NCBI GenBank assembly: GCA_001275005.1
Contig: JWZX01002689.1
Coordinates: 1-54,847, forward strand
Origin: Chrysochromulina tobinii
Taxonomy: Eukaryota; Haptophyta; Prymnesiales; Chrysochromulinaceae
Length of the DNA stretch: 54,847 bases
Direction: 5' to 3'
Part shown: one piece after another, positions 1-9,297 of the stretch
Layout: the number at the start of each line of letters is the position of its first letter
Position numbering within the stretch: the stretch's first letter is position 1
The notes under the pieces: model-generated
What the model saw: only the letters and a program-made list of their open reading frames with translations
What the model was told of the DNA's origin: nothing
Databases searched by the model: none
Made by a program: the position numbers and the translations under genes

Positions 1-428
1 TCCTCTGCAGAGAAGCGCACGAACCCCGACCGTCGTTCTCGTTGCCGTTCTCGCTGCAGTGCCGGCGGTGCCGGCGGAGAGGACGGAGGAGGCGGAGCCG
101 GAGACGCCGAGACCTGTTCCTGTGCGGCGCAATTCGATTGCGCCGATGCCGGCGAGGCCTGCGCGGACAGGGCCCCAAGACTCCCGAGCGGTGAAATGCT
201 CATCGCCCTTTCGCTGCCGCTGCGCGCGGCGTCATCCTTCGCCTCTTCGAGCTCGTCGTCCTCCTTCTCCTCGTCGCCCTTCTCATCCTCCTCTGATGCT
301 ACCGGCGTCCCATCGACAGTTGAGCGCTTGTCGTATGCGGGATCAGAGCCGAAATCGAGGTGCGCAACTGTCTCTGCAAGGGCCCTGATGTCCTCGGCAG
401 TAAGCCGCTGTGACCGCCGTGCCTCGCG
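1..428 (-). CDS. Partial exon of an unidentified acidic, Pro-rich protein running off the left edge
   Basis: An open frame on the minus strand runs from the left edge with no stop up to about 545. From about 428 leftward it has strong codon character: an amphipathic stretch (RLTAEDIRALAETVAHLDF), then an acidic Glu/Asp/Lys-rich run, then a Ser/Ala/Pro-rich tail leaving the window. There is no in-frame ATG ahead of this stretch. The likely entry is a splice acceptor, for example the CAG whose G is at 429, and the CTTG microsatellite then falls in the intron. I do not recognise the family. It would be divergent from the His-rich gene starting at 594. The exon boundary is a guess and the gene is incomplete. 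Confidence 0.42.
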
Positions 429-448
429 CTGCGGTGCCGGTGGTATCA

Positions 449-486
<38 letters not shown>
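449..486. repeat. CTTG tetranucleotide microsatellite
   Basis: About nine perfect CTTG units lie between the minus-strand exon at the left edge and the His-rich gene. They are read either as 5' leader of the latter or as intron/leader of the former. Shorter CTTG/CAAG runs recur near 30700-30775. Confidence 0.9.
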
Positions 487-593
487 GCTCGACTGTTTTC
501 AAGTTCTCGCCAGTTTTCAAGATTTTTGAGACAAAAGATTCTTCACCGTCGCGCCGGTCTTCTCGCTCCCAAGCCGAGGCTCCCTCTGGCAGG

Positions 594-2912
594 ATGCTCC
601 TCGTCCTGCTGGCGTTGCCGGCCTTCGTGTTCCCGCCACCCATGGGCATGCGTTCTTCGCAACCGGCGTTTGCGTTCGTCCTTCCAAGGAGGAGCGCAAA
701 CGTGGTTGCGACAGGACACGGGGCAGAGCAAGGCCCGGGCGAACATGATTCTCATGTGGATCACGACGACCACGGCTACGGTCACGCGGTTGTACATCAC
801 GAGGCAACAGACGGTGGCGAGCACCACGGCGGCCATGCTTCTTATGAGGCCGCAGATGGTGGCTCGGAGGGCGGCGTCTCCGTGAACGTCAACGTGGCCG
901 AACATGGTTCTCACGAGGCCTCGGCCCAAGACAACCACGAGCATGTAGTTGTTGATCGCGAGGCGGACGGCGGGCACGGCGATAACGAGGTTGCGGATCA
1001 TGAAGAGCACGGCGGGCAGGCGCACAGCGGGCATGCGCACGGCGGCCCCGAAGACGGGCATGATGCTCCCGGCGGCGAGCACGAGGTTGCGGATCAGGAG
1101 GTGCACGGCGGGCAGGCGCCCAGCGGGCATGCACATGGCAGCCACGAAGACGGGCACGCGCACGGAGGCGAGCATGGGGTTGCCGATCATGAGGGGCACG
1201 GACATGCACATGGCAGCCACGAAGATGGGCACGCGCACGGCGGCGGGCTCGAGGTTGCAGATCATGCGGGGCACGGACATGCACATGGCAGCCACGAAGA
1301 CGGGCACGCGCACGGAGGCGAGCATGGGGATGCCGATCATGAGGGGCACGAACTTGCACATGGCAGCCACGAAGATGGGCACGCGCACGGCGGCGGGCGC
1401 GAGGTTGCAGATCATGAGGGGCACGGACATGCACATGGCAGCCACGATGATGGGCACGCGCACGGCGGCGGGCACGAGGTTGCAGATCATGAGGGGCACG
1501 GGCATGCACATGATCATGAGGGGCACGGACACGCACATGGCAGCCACGAAGATGGGCACTCGCACGGCGGTGGTCACGGGGTTGCAGATCATGAGGGGCA
1601 CGGACACGCACATGGCAGCCACGAAGATGGGCACGCGCACGGCGGCGGGCACGAGGTTGCAGATCATGAGGGGCACGGGCATGCACATGATCATGAGGGG
1701 CACGGACACGCACATGGCAGCCACGAAGATGGGCACTCGCACGGCGGTGGTCACGGGGTTGCAGATCATGAGGGGCACGGACACGCACATGGCAGCCACG
1801 AAGATGGGCACGCGCACGGCGGCGGGCACGAGGTTGCAGATCATGAGGGGCACGGGCATGCACATGGCAGCCACGACGACGGGCACGCGCACGGCGGCGG
1901 GCACGGGGTTGCAGATCATGAGGGGCACGGACATGCACATGGCAGCCACGAAGATGGGCACGCGCATGGCGGCGAGCACGGGGTTGGGGGGCACGAGGCC
2001 GCACATAGTGGTGCGGAGGGCGGCGTCACCGTGAACGTCAATGTCAACGTGAACGGGGCCGCCGAAGAGCACGGCCACGGCCACGAGAACAACGGCGGGC
2101 ATGCTCACGGCGGCCATCACGGCGTCGACGACCACCATCACGGGGGCGGGCATGGCCATCATGGGGGGCACCACAGCGGTCACCATCACGCCCATCACGA
2201 TGAGGAGGAAGAGGAGGAGGAAGAAGAGGAAGAGGAGCACCACCACCACCACCACCACGGAGGCGGGCATGGCCATCATGGGGGGCACCACAGCGTTCAC
2301 GAACATGGCCACCATCACGGGGGGCATGGCCATCATGGGGGGCACCACAGCGGTCACCATCACGCCCATCACGACGAGGAGGAAGAGGAGGAGGAAGAAG
2401 AGGAGGAGGAAGAGGAAGAGGAGGAGGAGGAAGAGGAGGAGGAGGAGGAAGAGGAGGAGCACCACCACCACCACCATCACGGAGGCGGGCACGACCATCA
2501 CGGGGGGCATCACGGTGGGCACCACAGCGTTCACGAACATGGCCATCACGGGGGCCATCACGACGTCCACGACGACGGCGGGCACCGGCACGTGTCGTAC
2601 GTGTCAGACGACGGCGGACACTTTGGCTCCTTCGACGGCGGCGATGGCGATGGCAACCTTAATTTTTTGTTTTTGCCGCTTGCGACCCTCTTTGGCATTG
2701 TCTTGGGCATCATCATCCGCGACTCGCAGCTGCAAAACGTGTACTATGGCGACGGCGGCTTTCCTCCGCCTTCGGGCGGCTTTCCTCCGCCTTCGGGCGG
2801 CTTTCCTCCGCCTTCAGGCTTTGGTGGCTACTCGCCGATGAGCTTCCGCCAACCGTTCGACGGCCGTCCATCTCGATCTCCATACGATATGTACCGTGAT
2901 GATTACTATTGA
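594..2912 (+). CDS. Secreted or membrane His/Gly/Asp/Glu-rich repeat protein
   Basis: The product is about 772 aa. The ATG at 594 is chosen because a hydrophobic signal-like segment follows at once (MLLVLLALPAFVF); the frame upstream opens only on a TTG codon. Most of the chain is a tandem array with a 25-residue unit (75 bp) of the type HGHAHGSHEDGHAHGGGHEV. It is followed by HHH/HGG blocks and two long Glu runs. Near residues 690-710 there is a hydrophobic segment (LNFLFLPLATLFGIVLGIII), then three FPPPSGG copies and a Tyr/Asp-rich tail. The His clusters could bind Zn, Cu or Ni, so a role in metal binding, cell-wall or extracellular matrix is possible. That is inference, and no known family is recognised. 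The repeat makes long spurious frames on both strands. Function is unknown. Confidence 0.75.
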   Translation: MLLVLLALPAFVFPPPMGMRSSQPAFAFVLPRRSANVVATGHGAEQGPGEHDSHVDHDDHGYGHAVVHHEATDGGEHHGGHASYEAADGGSEGGVSVNVNVAEHGSHEASAQDNHEHVVVDREADGGHGDNEVADHEEHGGQAHSGHAHGGPEDGHDAPGGEHEVADQEVHGGQAPSGHAHGSHEDGHAHGGEHGVADHEGHGHAHGSHEDGHAHGGGLEVADHAGHGHAHGSHEDGHAHGGEHGDADHEGHELAHGSHEDGHAHGGGREVADHEGHGHAHGSHDDGHAHGGGHEVADHEGHGHAHDHEGHGHAHGSHEDGHSHGGGHGVADHEGHGHAHGSHEDGHAHGGGHEVADHEGHGHAHDHEGHGHAHGSHEDGHSHGGGHGVADHEGHGHAHGSHEDGHAHGGGHEVADHEGHGHAHGSHDDGHAHGGGHGVADHEGHGHAHGSHEDGHAHGGEHGVGGHEAAHSGAEGGVTVNVNVNVNGAAEEHGHGHENNGGHAHGGHHGVDDHHHGGGHGHHGGHHSGHHHAHHDEEEEEEEEEEEEHHHHHHHGGGHGHHGGHHSVHEHGHHHGGHGHHGGHHSGHHHAHHDEEEEEEEEEEEEEEEEEEEEEEEEEEEEHHHHHHHGGGHDHHGGHHGGHHSVHEHGHHGGHHDVHDDGGHRHVSYVSDDGGHFGSFDGGDGDGNLNFLFLPLATLFGIVLGIIIRDSQLQNVYYGDGGFPPPSGGFPPPSGGFPPPSGFGGYSPMSFRQPFDGRPSRSPYDMYRDDYY
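1190..1980 (+). repeat. Tandem 75-bp coding repeat of the His-rich protein
   Basis: Near-identical 75-bp units (core ATGCACATGGCAGCCACGAA) recur about ten times. Two places carry an extra 30-bp insert encoding a DHEGHGHAH block. A block of about 180 bp containing that insert is itself duplicated (about 1500-1680 and 1680-1860), which points to recent unequal exchange. Confidence 0.85.
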
Positions 2913-3365
2913 GCGCGTAGGACATACGACCGGAGGCGACATACGGACTATAGTAAACTTGATTCTAATTTAGTGATAATGGACTACTCACAGACACAGT
3001 ATAAAACTGCCATAGAGATAACACCTAACGGGACGGAGACTAACGACTAAACATTGAGCTAACAAATGAGCCGGGACGGCCGCTCCACGCAGCGCGCGCC
3101 GCCCGGGGGCGCCCACCCGGCGCGGTGCGGCGAGCGCAAACGGCAGAGGGCAGGCGGGGCTGCGCCGTGGCAGCGACGGCAGCGGCTGCGCCGTGGCAGC
3201 GACGGCACAGCGTGCGCGGGACGGCGTCGCCGGCGCGTGGGCCGCAGCGGAAGCTTGGCTCGCGTCGGCCGCGTGTCACCTGGACCTCACCACGGCGCAA
3301 CATCTTAGCTCACCACGGCGCGACATCTCGTATGCGCTCACCACGGCGCGACCGCCCGAATGAGC
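2913..3365. other. Intergenic region between convergent genes
   Basis: This holds the 3' flank of the His-rich gene (AT-rich, about 2930-3060), then GC-rich sequence and a short minisatellite adjoining the 3' end of the minus-strand gene. Short open frames on both strands look like GC-driven noise. No RNA gene seen. Confidence 0.6.
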
Positions 3366-3402
3366 TCACCACGGCGCGACAGCTCGTATGCGCTCCTCGA
3401 GA
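3286..3402. repeat. Four-copy minisatellite overlapping the 3' end of a gene
   Basis: CTCACCACGGCGC starts at about 3286, 3309, 3337 and 3365, giving periods of 23, 28 and 28 bp. The last copy supplies the final Trp codon and TGA stop of the minus-strand protein, so the repeat has grown at the stop codon. Confidence 0.8.
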
Positions 3403-4481
3403 AAGATGAGCTTGAGCAGCTCAGGGAGTATCTCGCGATGGCGAATGCCTAGCAGCTGCTGCACCTCGCCCGACGCGAGCGCGTCGTCATGCTGGCCGTC
3501 GCTGAGCGCGGCCTGCTGCAGGCGGGTGTGCGCCGCCTCAAACGTGGCGCTGCCGAGGCTGCGCATCAGCCGCTCACGCAGCTTGGCGACGCTCGGCGCG
3601 CCGCTACTGCCCTTGTCGAAGAGACCAAAGGAAGGAGAGGCGGTTGCACTCGCCGAGTCGTTCTCTCGAGTGCTGCCAGCCTGGACGAGCGCCGCGAGCT
3701 CTGCCTCGAAGGCCGTCTGCGCGCCGCTCGTGAGTGCCTCGCGCATGATCTCGTCGGGGTCGGCAAGCTCGAGCAAGCGCCGCGAGTGTGGCGAGCGTCG
3801 TGGCGAGCGTCGTCCAAGCGCGAGCGAGGTGAACCGAGCACCGCGCTGCTGCGGAGTGGGCGGCACTGGAGGAGCGCCCGCCTCGGCAGTCAGCGCGGCA
3901 GCGTCGCTTACCTGCACTGGCATCGGATCCACTGGCTCCCGAGTCTGGGGCTGCTCGGGCGAGCCCACCGTGGAGAGAGCCCCGGCTTTGAGCGGCGACG
4001 CATTCCGCCGCTGCTGATGACGTCGATCGAGCTTCTTTGCCAGCGCCTCTGGCACCTTGACAGCGTCGCCACCCTTTGCTGTCACAAGACGCGCGTTCGC
4101 TGCATGACGCTGCGAGCGCGGTGTCGCCGTGCCGCCGCAATCTGCCAGTATGCGACGCTTGTTCCAGTCAGCACCGGCCTTGAGCTCGGAGAAAGCAGCG
4201 CGGCGAGCTGTCGGGCTGATCGCGCCTGGGCTGCGAGACGGCGGCGTGTACGATCCCTTCGGGCTGCGAGATGGCGGCGTGCAAGAAGAGCCTTTAGAGC
4301 TGTCTCCAACGTGTCCGCGCTTGGGAGGCGTCTGTAAGCGCTGATCGGCCATCCGAGTCTCCGCCTCGCACGGCAAACCGCTGCTTCCGCTCGCAAAGAG
4401 CGGCCATTCTTTCGTATCGGACGCGCCCGGAGGCACAGCGCGGAGCGGCGAGTTTTTCCGGCGATTGGATGCCTTGGGCAT
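3366..4481 (-). CDS. Unknown Ser/Arg/Pro-rich protein with a conserved-looking C-terminal helical domain
   Basis: About 371 aa from the ATG at 4481 (MPKASNRRKN). The frame reaches 4691 only through a TTG codon and would overlap the divergent gene. The first 300 residues are basic, Ser/Pro-rich and probably disordered, with two copies of a TPPSRSP motif. The last about 80 residues form a helical block (LRERLMRSLGSATFEAAHTR, then LPELLKLIFLEERI). It resembles C-terminal segments I recall from NEK-type kinases of algae and oomycetes, but no kinase domain is present here. That similarity is from memory and weak. The last codons lie in a minisatellite whose copies each carry a GTGAGC donor-like string, so a further 3' exon cannot be excluded. 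Confidence 0.55.
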   Translation of the reverse strand: MPKASNRRKNSPLRAVPPGASDTKEWPLFASGSSGLPCEAETRMADQRLQTPPKRGHVGDSSKGSSCTPPSRSPKGSYTPPSRSPGAISPTARRAAFSELKAGADWNKRRILADCGGTATPRSQRHAANARLVTAKGGDAVKVPEALAKKLDRRHQQRRNASPLKAGALSTVGSPEQPQTREPVDPMPVQVSDAAALTAEAGAPPVPPTPQQRGARFTSLALGRRSPRRSPHSRRLLELADPDEIMREALTSGAQTAFEAELAALVQAGSTRENDSASATASPSFGLFDKGSSGAPSVAKLRERLMRSLGSATFEAAHTRLQQAALSDGQHDDALASGEVQQLLGIRHREILPELLKLIFLEERIRAVAPW

Positions 4482-4718
4482 CGGACGGCTGACGAGCCCG
4501 CGCCGCCGCGCCGAGGCGCCACGCAGGGTGTCGGCCTTTTGCGTCGGGCGCGTCCAAAACGCTCCCAAATTTTTGACGAAATTGTTTATGTTGGAGAGTT
4601 TGAATCGCAATGTCCCTTCATTCCAGACCCTTTGGCTTCGACTTGGGCAAAGTTCGCACTTGCACGCGCTCGCGGAACAGCGACTCGGCAATTATCGGCC
4701 TTGCCGTGCTCCCAGCAC
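4482..4718. promoter_or_regulatory. Shared divergent promoter region
   Basis: About 240 bp separate the ATG of the minus-strand gene (4481) from that of the plus-strand thioredoxin-like gene (4719). The DNA is AT-richer than its surroundings around 4560-4620. No TATA box is evident. Confidence 0.4.
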
Positions 4719-7595
4719 ATGTTGCTCTTCGCACTCGCGCTCCTCGCTGCAGATGGTTTCCATCCCGAGCCGCCCGAGATGCTCGACATCAGCGACCGGG
4801 ATTTGCAGCGCGCCGACTCGACCTTTGGGCTCCTCGTCATGTTCGGGAGCCGCCACTGCGAGCCGTGTGCCACTCTGCGGCCCCACCTGACTGCGCTGCA
4901 GCTGCAGCTCAACAGCGACGGCATCGCCGTTCTCATGGGTGCACTCGACACGGATCGCTACTCGCAAGTGGCCGATGAGCTCGGCATCACGCACCATCCG
5001 TCGTTTGCGTTCTACGCCGCCCAAGACGCCAAGCCGCCGCGGCTCTACACAGGCGGCAGCTCGATGCGCGAGCTGCTGAATTGGGTGCTGGAGACGTACG
5101 AGCAAGCTCGCGTGCGCAAAGGCAGTGCGTCGCCTTATCGGCCGCGAACGCTGGCTGACACGCGGATGATGCATCCAAATGCGGAGCTGGTCCCGGGGCA
5201 CGGCCGGACAAGTGTCCTGCAGCCTCTCCTCGAGGAGCGACCCCCGGCGCCCGAGAACCTCAGGCCCGCCACGCCCGTCGAGTGCGGCGGAAACGCACGC
5301 ACCGCGCTCGCCGTCATCGGCGGCCAGCTCGAGCTCAGCGTCGGCGCGGAGCGCGAGGGCACGCCGGTGGCCGCCGCCGTCGGTGCGTGGGATGCGACTG
5401 GCGCTCGCTTTGTGCCGCTGGGACAGCCGCAGTCGGCCGAGGGCACCGCGACGCGCACCGGCGGCGGCACGCTCGCGGGCGATGCACGCGTGCTCGCGCG
5501 CAACCGCACCGGGTGCATCTTTGCCGCGGGCACGCTCCGCCCGTCGGCGACCGCAGCGCGAGGCTTCGAAGGCGCCGAGGAGCTCGTGGCGCGCTGGCAG
5601 ACGACGTTAGGATGGCAAGCGCTTCATGGCCCACTACGAGCGGCGGGCGGCGCCGCTCGTGCTGAGCGTCGTGCCGAGCGTTTTGCCGGGCGCGGGCGCA
5701 GCGACTGGGGTGTCGACGAAGACGGCGAGCGCCGTCCCGAGCATCTCGGCGACGCGAGCGACGAGGACGAGGACAATGCTCGGGACGGCGCTCGGGATAA
5801 CAACGCTCGGGACGGCGCTCGGGGCCACGCTCGGGACGACGCGTCGGCGGCCGTCGCGTACGCTGCTCGGGACGGCGCGATCGCCGCGCTTTGCGTGCAC
5901 GGCTCGACCCTCTACGTGGGCGGCGGCTTCACGCTCCGCCCTCTGGGCCTCGACTGCGCGAGCGCCGAGTCGAGCGCGGGCGCCGAGTCGAGCGCGGGCG
6001 CCGTGTCGAGCGCTGGCGAGGGTGCGAGCGCCGAGGGCTACCGGTACAGCCGCGCCGAGCGCGTGCGTGATCTGTGCCGTCCATTGGAAGGCGCCGTGTC
6101 GAGCGGGGGGCGGCGCGAGGTGCGCTTTGTGGCGGCGTGGCACGCCGAGACGAGTGAGTGGTCCGCCCTCGGCGGCGGCGTGGATGCGGCCGTGACGGCG
6201 CTCGCCCTCGACGGCGCGCGAGGCGTGCTGTTCGTCAGCGGCAGCTTCTCGCGTGTCGGCGCGTTGGCCACGCCGAGCGGCCTGGCCGCTTGGGACGGCG
6301 CGCGGTGGCGCGCGCCGTCCCGCGCAGTGAGCAGCCTGCCGAGGGGCTCGCGGCTCCTACAGCTGCTGGTGGGTGGCAGCCGGCTGTTTGCACGTTCCGA
6401 GGATGGGAGTGTGCATGTGCTCGCAGACAGCGGCGAATGGTCGGTGCTGCCACGACTGCCCGCACCGCTACGGACGGTTTCAACGCTCGCATGGCTCGAT
6501 CGTCCGCTCGAGACGACGCTCGAGAGCGCCGTCGTGAGCGCCGGCGAGGCGGGTACGGCCGAGAAGGTCGAGGACGGCGGCGGGCAGTACATACCGGTAA
6601 TACCGGAAGGGCAGCTTCTCGCGGCGGGTGACTTTGTGAGGTACGAGCGGAGTGGTGAGATGGGCGGCGTGGTGGCTTGGGATGGGCGTGAGTGGCGCCC
6701 TCTCGGCAGCACACGCACGAGTGCTCACGACGGCGCGCGCGACGACCAGGCGCCCGGGGGCAGTGCTGCTCGCCACGACGCTCGCACGCCGCCCGAGGGC
6801 ACTGGGGTGCGCTGGGGGCTGATCACGGCTTTGAGCATCGGCGTACTGCCGTGGGGCTCCAGCTCCACTGGGCTGCTCGCCGCAGGCCACTTTGGGCGCA
6901 GCCACGGCATGGCATGGTGGCGCGGTTGGGTGGACTGGGAGCTCGTGCAGGGCACGGGGACCGTGCGCGCGCTCTCGCTCGCCGATCGCGCCGTGCGGGG
7001 GCTCGAGGCGCCCACGACGGCGCGCGGACCTGCGCTCCGCTGGCCCACCACGGCGCCGGCGAGCGTCGTGGCGGGCGAGCCGATGTGGGTCGAGGTGGCA
7101 CCGCCTTCATCCACGTCAGAGTCGCAGGCGACGGGCGAGGGCGCCGTGGTGAGCGTACCGGTAGTCCGATGGGAGTCCTCTGTGGAAGGGGATGGTCCCT
7201 CTGTGGACGGTCCCTCTGGGGCTGGCCCGTCACCAGGCCCAGCACCGGTACCGGCACCCGCGTCGCCGCAGCGTGTTGGCGTGGCGGCGCTCGCGGCAGT
7301 CGAGCAATTTGAACGCCGCAAGGCGCGATACGGCCACCCAAACGATCGGCTGCTGCTCGGAGTGCTGCTAGTGTTGCCGCCGCTCTTCATCGCGTACTAT
7401 GCAGTGCAGGCACGAACCGACTCAAGCGTCCTCACGGCGCGAAGCCGCGCGCCCTCGCCGGCGCAGGCGTGGCTGACGGAGACAGGGCGCAAGCTATCGG
7501 CACGAGCTGGCACGGCGGCGCATACGCTGCAGGATGTTGTGCTGCGCAATGCGGAGCGGGTATTGGAGCGCGCGCTCATAGTACGGACAAGATAA
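4719..7595 (+). CDS. Thioredoxin-like / beta-propeller-like single-pass membrane protein
   Basis: 958 aa. The ATG at 4719 is chosen because it starts a signal peptide (MLLFALALLAADGFH); the frame upstream opens only with TTG. Residues about 20-140 are thioredoxin-like, with a CEPC active-site pair at 47-50 inside FGSRHCEPCATL. The middle (about 180-780) has repeats such as LYVGGGF, AAWHAETSEWSALGGGV and LFVSGSFSRVGALATPSGLAAWDGARW. These are typical of Rax2-like or kelch-like secreted beta-propellers. A transmembrane segment lies at about 877-897 (LLLGVLLVLPPLFIAYY), followed by a short basic tail. The predicted topology has Trx and propeller in the secretory lumen or outside the cell. A role as a PDI-like redox receptor is inference. 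Confidence 0.75.
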   Translation: MLLFALALLAADGFHPEPPEMLDISDRDLQRADSTFGLLVMFGSRHCEPCATLRPHLTALQLQLNSDGIAVLMGALDTDRYSQVADELGITHHPSFAFYAAQDAKPPRLYTGGSSMRELLNWVLETYEQARVRKGSASPYRPRTLADTRMMHPNAELVPGHGRTSVLQPLLEERPPAPENLRPATPVECGGNARTALAVIGGQLELSVGAEREGTPVAAAVGAWDATGARFVPLGQPQSAEGTATRTGGGTLAGDARVLARNRTGCIFAAGTLRPSATAARGFEGAEELVARWQTTLGWQALHGPLRAAGGAARAERRAERFAGRGRSDWGVDEDGERRPEHLGDASDEDEDNARDGARDNNARDGARGHARDDASAAVAYAARDGAIAALCVHGSTLYVGGGFTLRPLGLDCASAESSAGAESSAGAVSSAGEGASAEGYRYSRAERVRDLCRPLEGAVSSGGRREVRFVAAWHAETSEWSALGGGVDAAVTALALDGARGVLFVSGSFSRVGALATPSGLAAWDGARWRAPSRAVSSLPRGSRLLQLLVGGSRLFARSEDGSVHVLADSGEWSVLPRLPAPLRTVSTLAWLDRPLETTLESAVVSAGEAGTAEKVEDGGGQYIPVIPEGQLLAAGDFVRYERSGEMGGVVAWDGREWRPLGSTRTSAHDGARDDQAPGGSAARHDARTPPEGTGVRWGLITALSIGVLPWGSSSTGLLAAGHFGRSHGMAWWRGWVDWELVQGTGTVRALSLADRAVRGLEAPTTARGPALRWPTTAPASVVAGEPMWVEVAPPSSTSESQATGEGAVVSVPVVRWESSVEGDGPSVDGPSGAGPSPGPAPVPAPASPQRVGVAALAAVEQFERRKARYGHPNDRLLLGVLLVLPPLFIAYYAVQARTDSSVLTARSRAPSPAQAWLTETGRKLSARAGTAAHTLQDVVLRNAERVLERALIVRTR

Positions 7596-7671
7596 AAATA
7601 TACTTCGCACAGCTTGAATTACAGAAAATTCTGTGAGCCTTCTTCACAGCCCTGCGGAAAAACCGTATCAA

Positions 7672-9297
7672 ATGCTCGCCGTCTTCATCGCCAGCATTCT
7701 CTCTCCGGCGGTACCGAATGCGGATGCGATCCCTGAGTTGCCCGATTACGGCACTCCACCGACGCTGCAGTGGTCGGGGTTTCTCAATGCCTCCAAGGCG
7801 GAGCCGGGCACCTTCCTCCATTACTGGTTTGCGGCAGCCGAGTTGCCGGACTGGCAGAAGAAGCCGACGATTCTCTGGTTGAACGGCGGTCCGGGCTCGA
7901 GCTCGCTCATCGGCATGCTGCAGGAGATGGGTCCGCTGATCGTCGATCGCAATGGCGCTCTGATGAAAAACCCCTGGGCGTGGACGAAGATTGCCAACTT
8001 AGTTGCGATGGAGTCTCCTGCAGGTGTGGGGTACTCATATTGTGCGGCCATGCTCACAGGCGGCTCGTGCGCCAACACTGACGTGTCGACAGCCAAGGCT
8101 GCCGCAGCCGCGATCGCTGACCTGTTCAGCACCAAGTTTCCGGAACTTCGTGCCAACCCGTTCTTCATCTCAGGCGAGTCGTATGCTGGCGTCTACGTCC
8201 CGACGCTTGCGGCCGAGATCGTCAAGGCAAACAAAGCCGGCGCGCCGCACATCAATCTCGTCGGTCTGGCCGTGGGCGATCCATGCACCGACAACACGGC
8301 GCAGGCCGACAGCATGGACATGCTCTGGTACGCGCACAAGTACGGTCTCGTGCCCGACGCCGAGTTTGACTTCTTATGGAATACGTGCCGGACTCGTGCA
8401 CCTTCGGCAGTGGGCGCGGGTGAGTGGCGGGCCGAGGCCTCGGTGGCGGGGCACGTGCGAGTACGGCCGACGCGCCGATCCTATGCAACTGCAACCTCGC
8501 CGGCAGACCAGGACAATTGCACGATCGCGTACCGCAAGTTCCTTGTATCCTCGAGCAAGGCGATCTCACAAGACTGGGACCTTCAGTACATCAACGAGCT
8601 CTCGTACTACTCTCCCGCCGCGCCCTTCCGCTGGGACGTGCCTTACACGCTCAACGGGCGCACGGCTGCGTACATGAATCGCGACGACGTCAAGAAGGCG
8701 CTGCATGTGGAGACGGCGCCCCAGACCTCATGGCCTGGGCCGCCAGACGGATGGAGTTACAAGTCGAGCTACGACGCGTGCAATGGCGGTGACAAGCTCT
8801 CCAACAAGTCGATGATCGACTTTTACCGCGAGCTTGCCCCAGCACTTCCGGGCAAGATCGTGGTGTTCAACGGCGACACCGACCCGTGTGTCTCGTATGA
8901 GGGTACTCGGACCGCCATCGAGCGGGTCGGCTTCCAAGAAGTGTCCCCCACGCGCCCGTGGTTTTTCAATGCGAGCGCCGCGACGTCGGAGTTCCTGCTG
9001 CAAAAGGACTTGCTCTTTGGGCCGGCCCTCGCAACCGTGGACGCCGGCCCCCAATTCGGCGGGAACATCGTCGATTACGAGCACAACCTCTCCTTTGCGA
9101 CTGTGCACGGCTCCGGGCATATGGTTCCGACGTACCGCCCGCAAGCCGGGCTCAAACTCATTCAGCACATTGTCGAGGATACGCCGTTTGCCCCGCCCGT
9201 GCCGTCCGATGCACAGATTCTCTCCATGTCCGAGGATGACTTTGACGCTTTCCTCGACACGTGGGTGGTAACGGCGAAGACGGCGCATTACGTCTGA
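7672..9297 (+). CDS. Serine carboxypeptidase, family S10
   Basis: 541 aa as an uninterrupted frame, or about 512 aa if an in-frame intron at 8420-8506 is removed. The ATG at 7672 begins a signal peptide (MLAVFIASIL...ADA); codons upstream reach only a GTG. Family hallmarks are the WLNGGPGSSS oxyanion segment, the nucleophile Ser170 in GESYAG, the catalytic Asp in GDTD (402-404, unspliced numbering) and His483 in HGSGHMVP. S10 enzymes remove C-terminal residues from peptides in vacuoles or outside the cell. The length fits the family. All triad residues are present, so it should be active. Confidence 0.93.
   Translation: MLAVFIASILSPAVPNADAIPELPDYGTPPTLQWSGFLNASKAEPGTFLHYWFAAAELPDWQKKPTILWLNGGPGSSSLIGMLQEMGPLIVDRNGALMKNPWAWTKIANLVAMESPAGVGYSYCAAMLTGGSCANTDVSTAKAAAAAIADLFSTKFPELRANPFFISGESYAGVYVPTLAAEIVKANKAGAPHINLVGLAVGDPCTDNTAQADSMDMLWYAHKYGLVPDAEFDFLWNTCRTRAPSAVGAGEWRAEASVAGHVRVRPTRRSYATATSPADQDNCTIAYRKFLVSSSKAISQDWDLQYINELSYYSPAAPFRWDVPYTLNGRTAAYMNRDDVKKALHVETAPQTSWPGPPDGWSYKSSYDACNGGDKLSNKSMIDFYRELAPALPGKIVVFNGDTDPCVSYEGTRTAIERVGFQEVSPTRPWFFNASAATSEFLLQKDLLFGPALATVDAGPQFGGNIVDYEHNLSFATVHGSGHMVPTYRPQAGLKLIQHIVEDTPFAPPVPSDAQILSMSEDDFDAFLDTWVVTAKTAHYV
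8420..8506 (+). other. Putative in-frame 87-nt intron in the carboxypeptidase gene
   Basis: The GTGAGT donor at 8420 and CGGCAG acceptor ending at 8506 enclose exactly 29 codons. Their translation is Arg/Ala-rich and unlike the rest of the enzyme. Splicing restores a clean junction (VGA-DQDNCT) without changing frame. Confidence 0.6.

Noticed and set aside
543-2591. Long minus-strand frame (682 codons, Val/Met/Pro-rich) and other long frames across the His-rich gene
   Set aside because: They are antisense or frame shadows of a 75-bp repeat that lacks stops in several frames; composition is not protein-like and the sense frame has a signal peptide.
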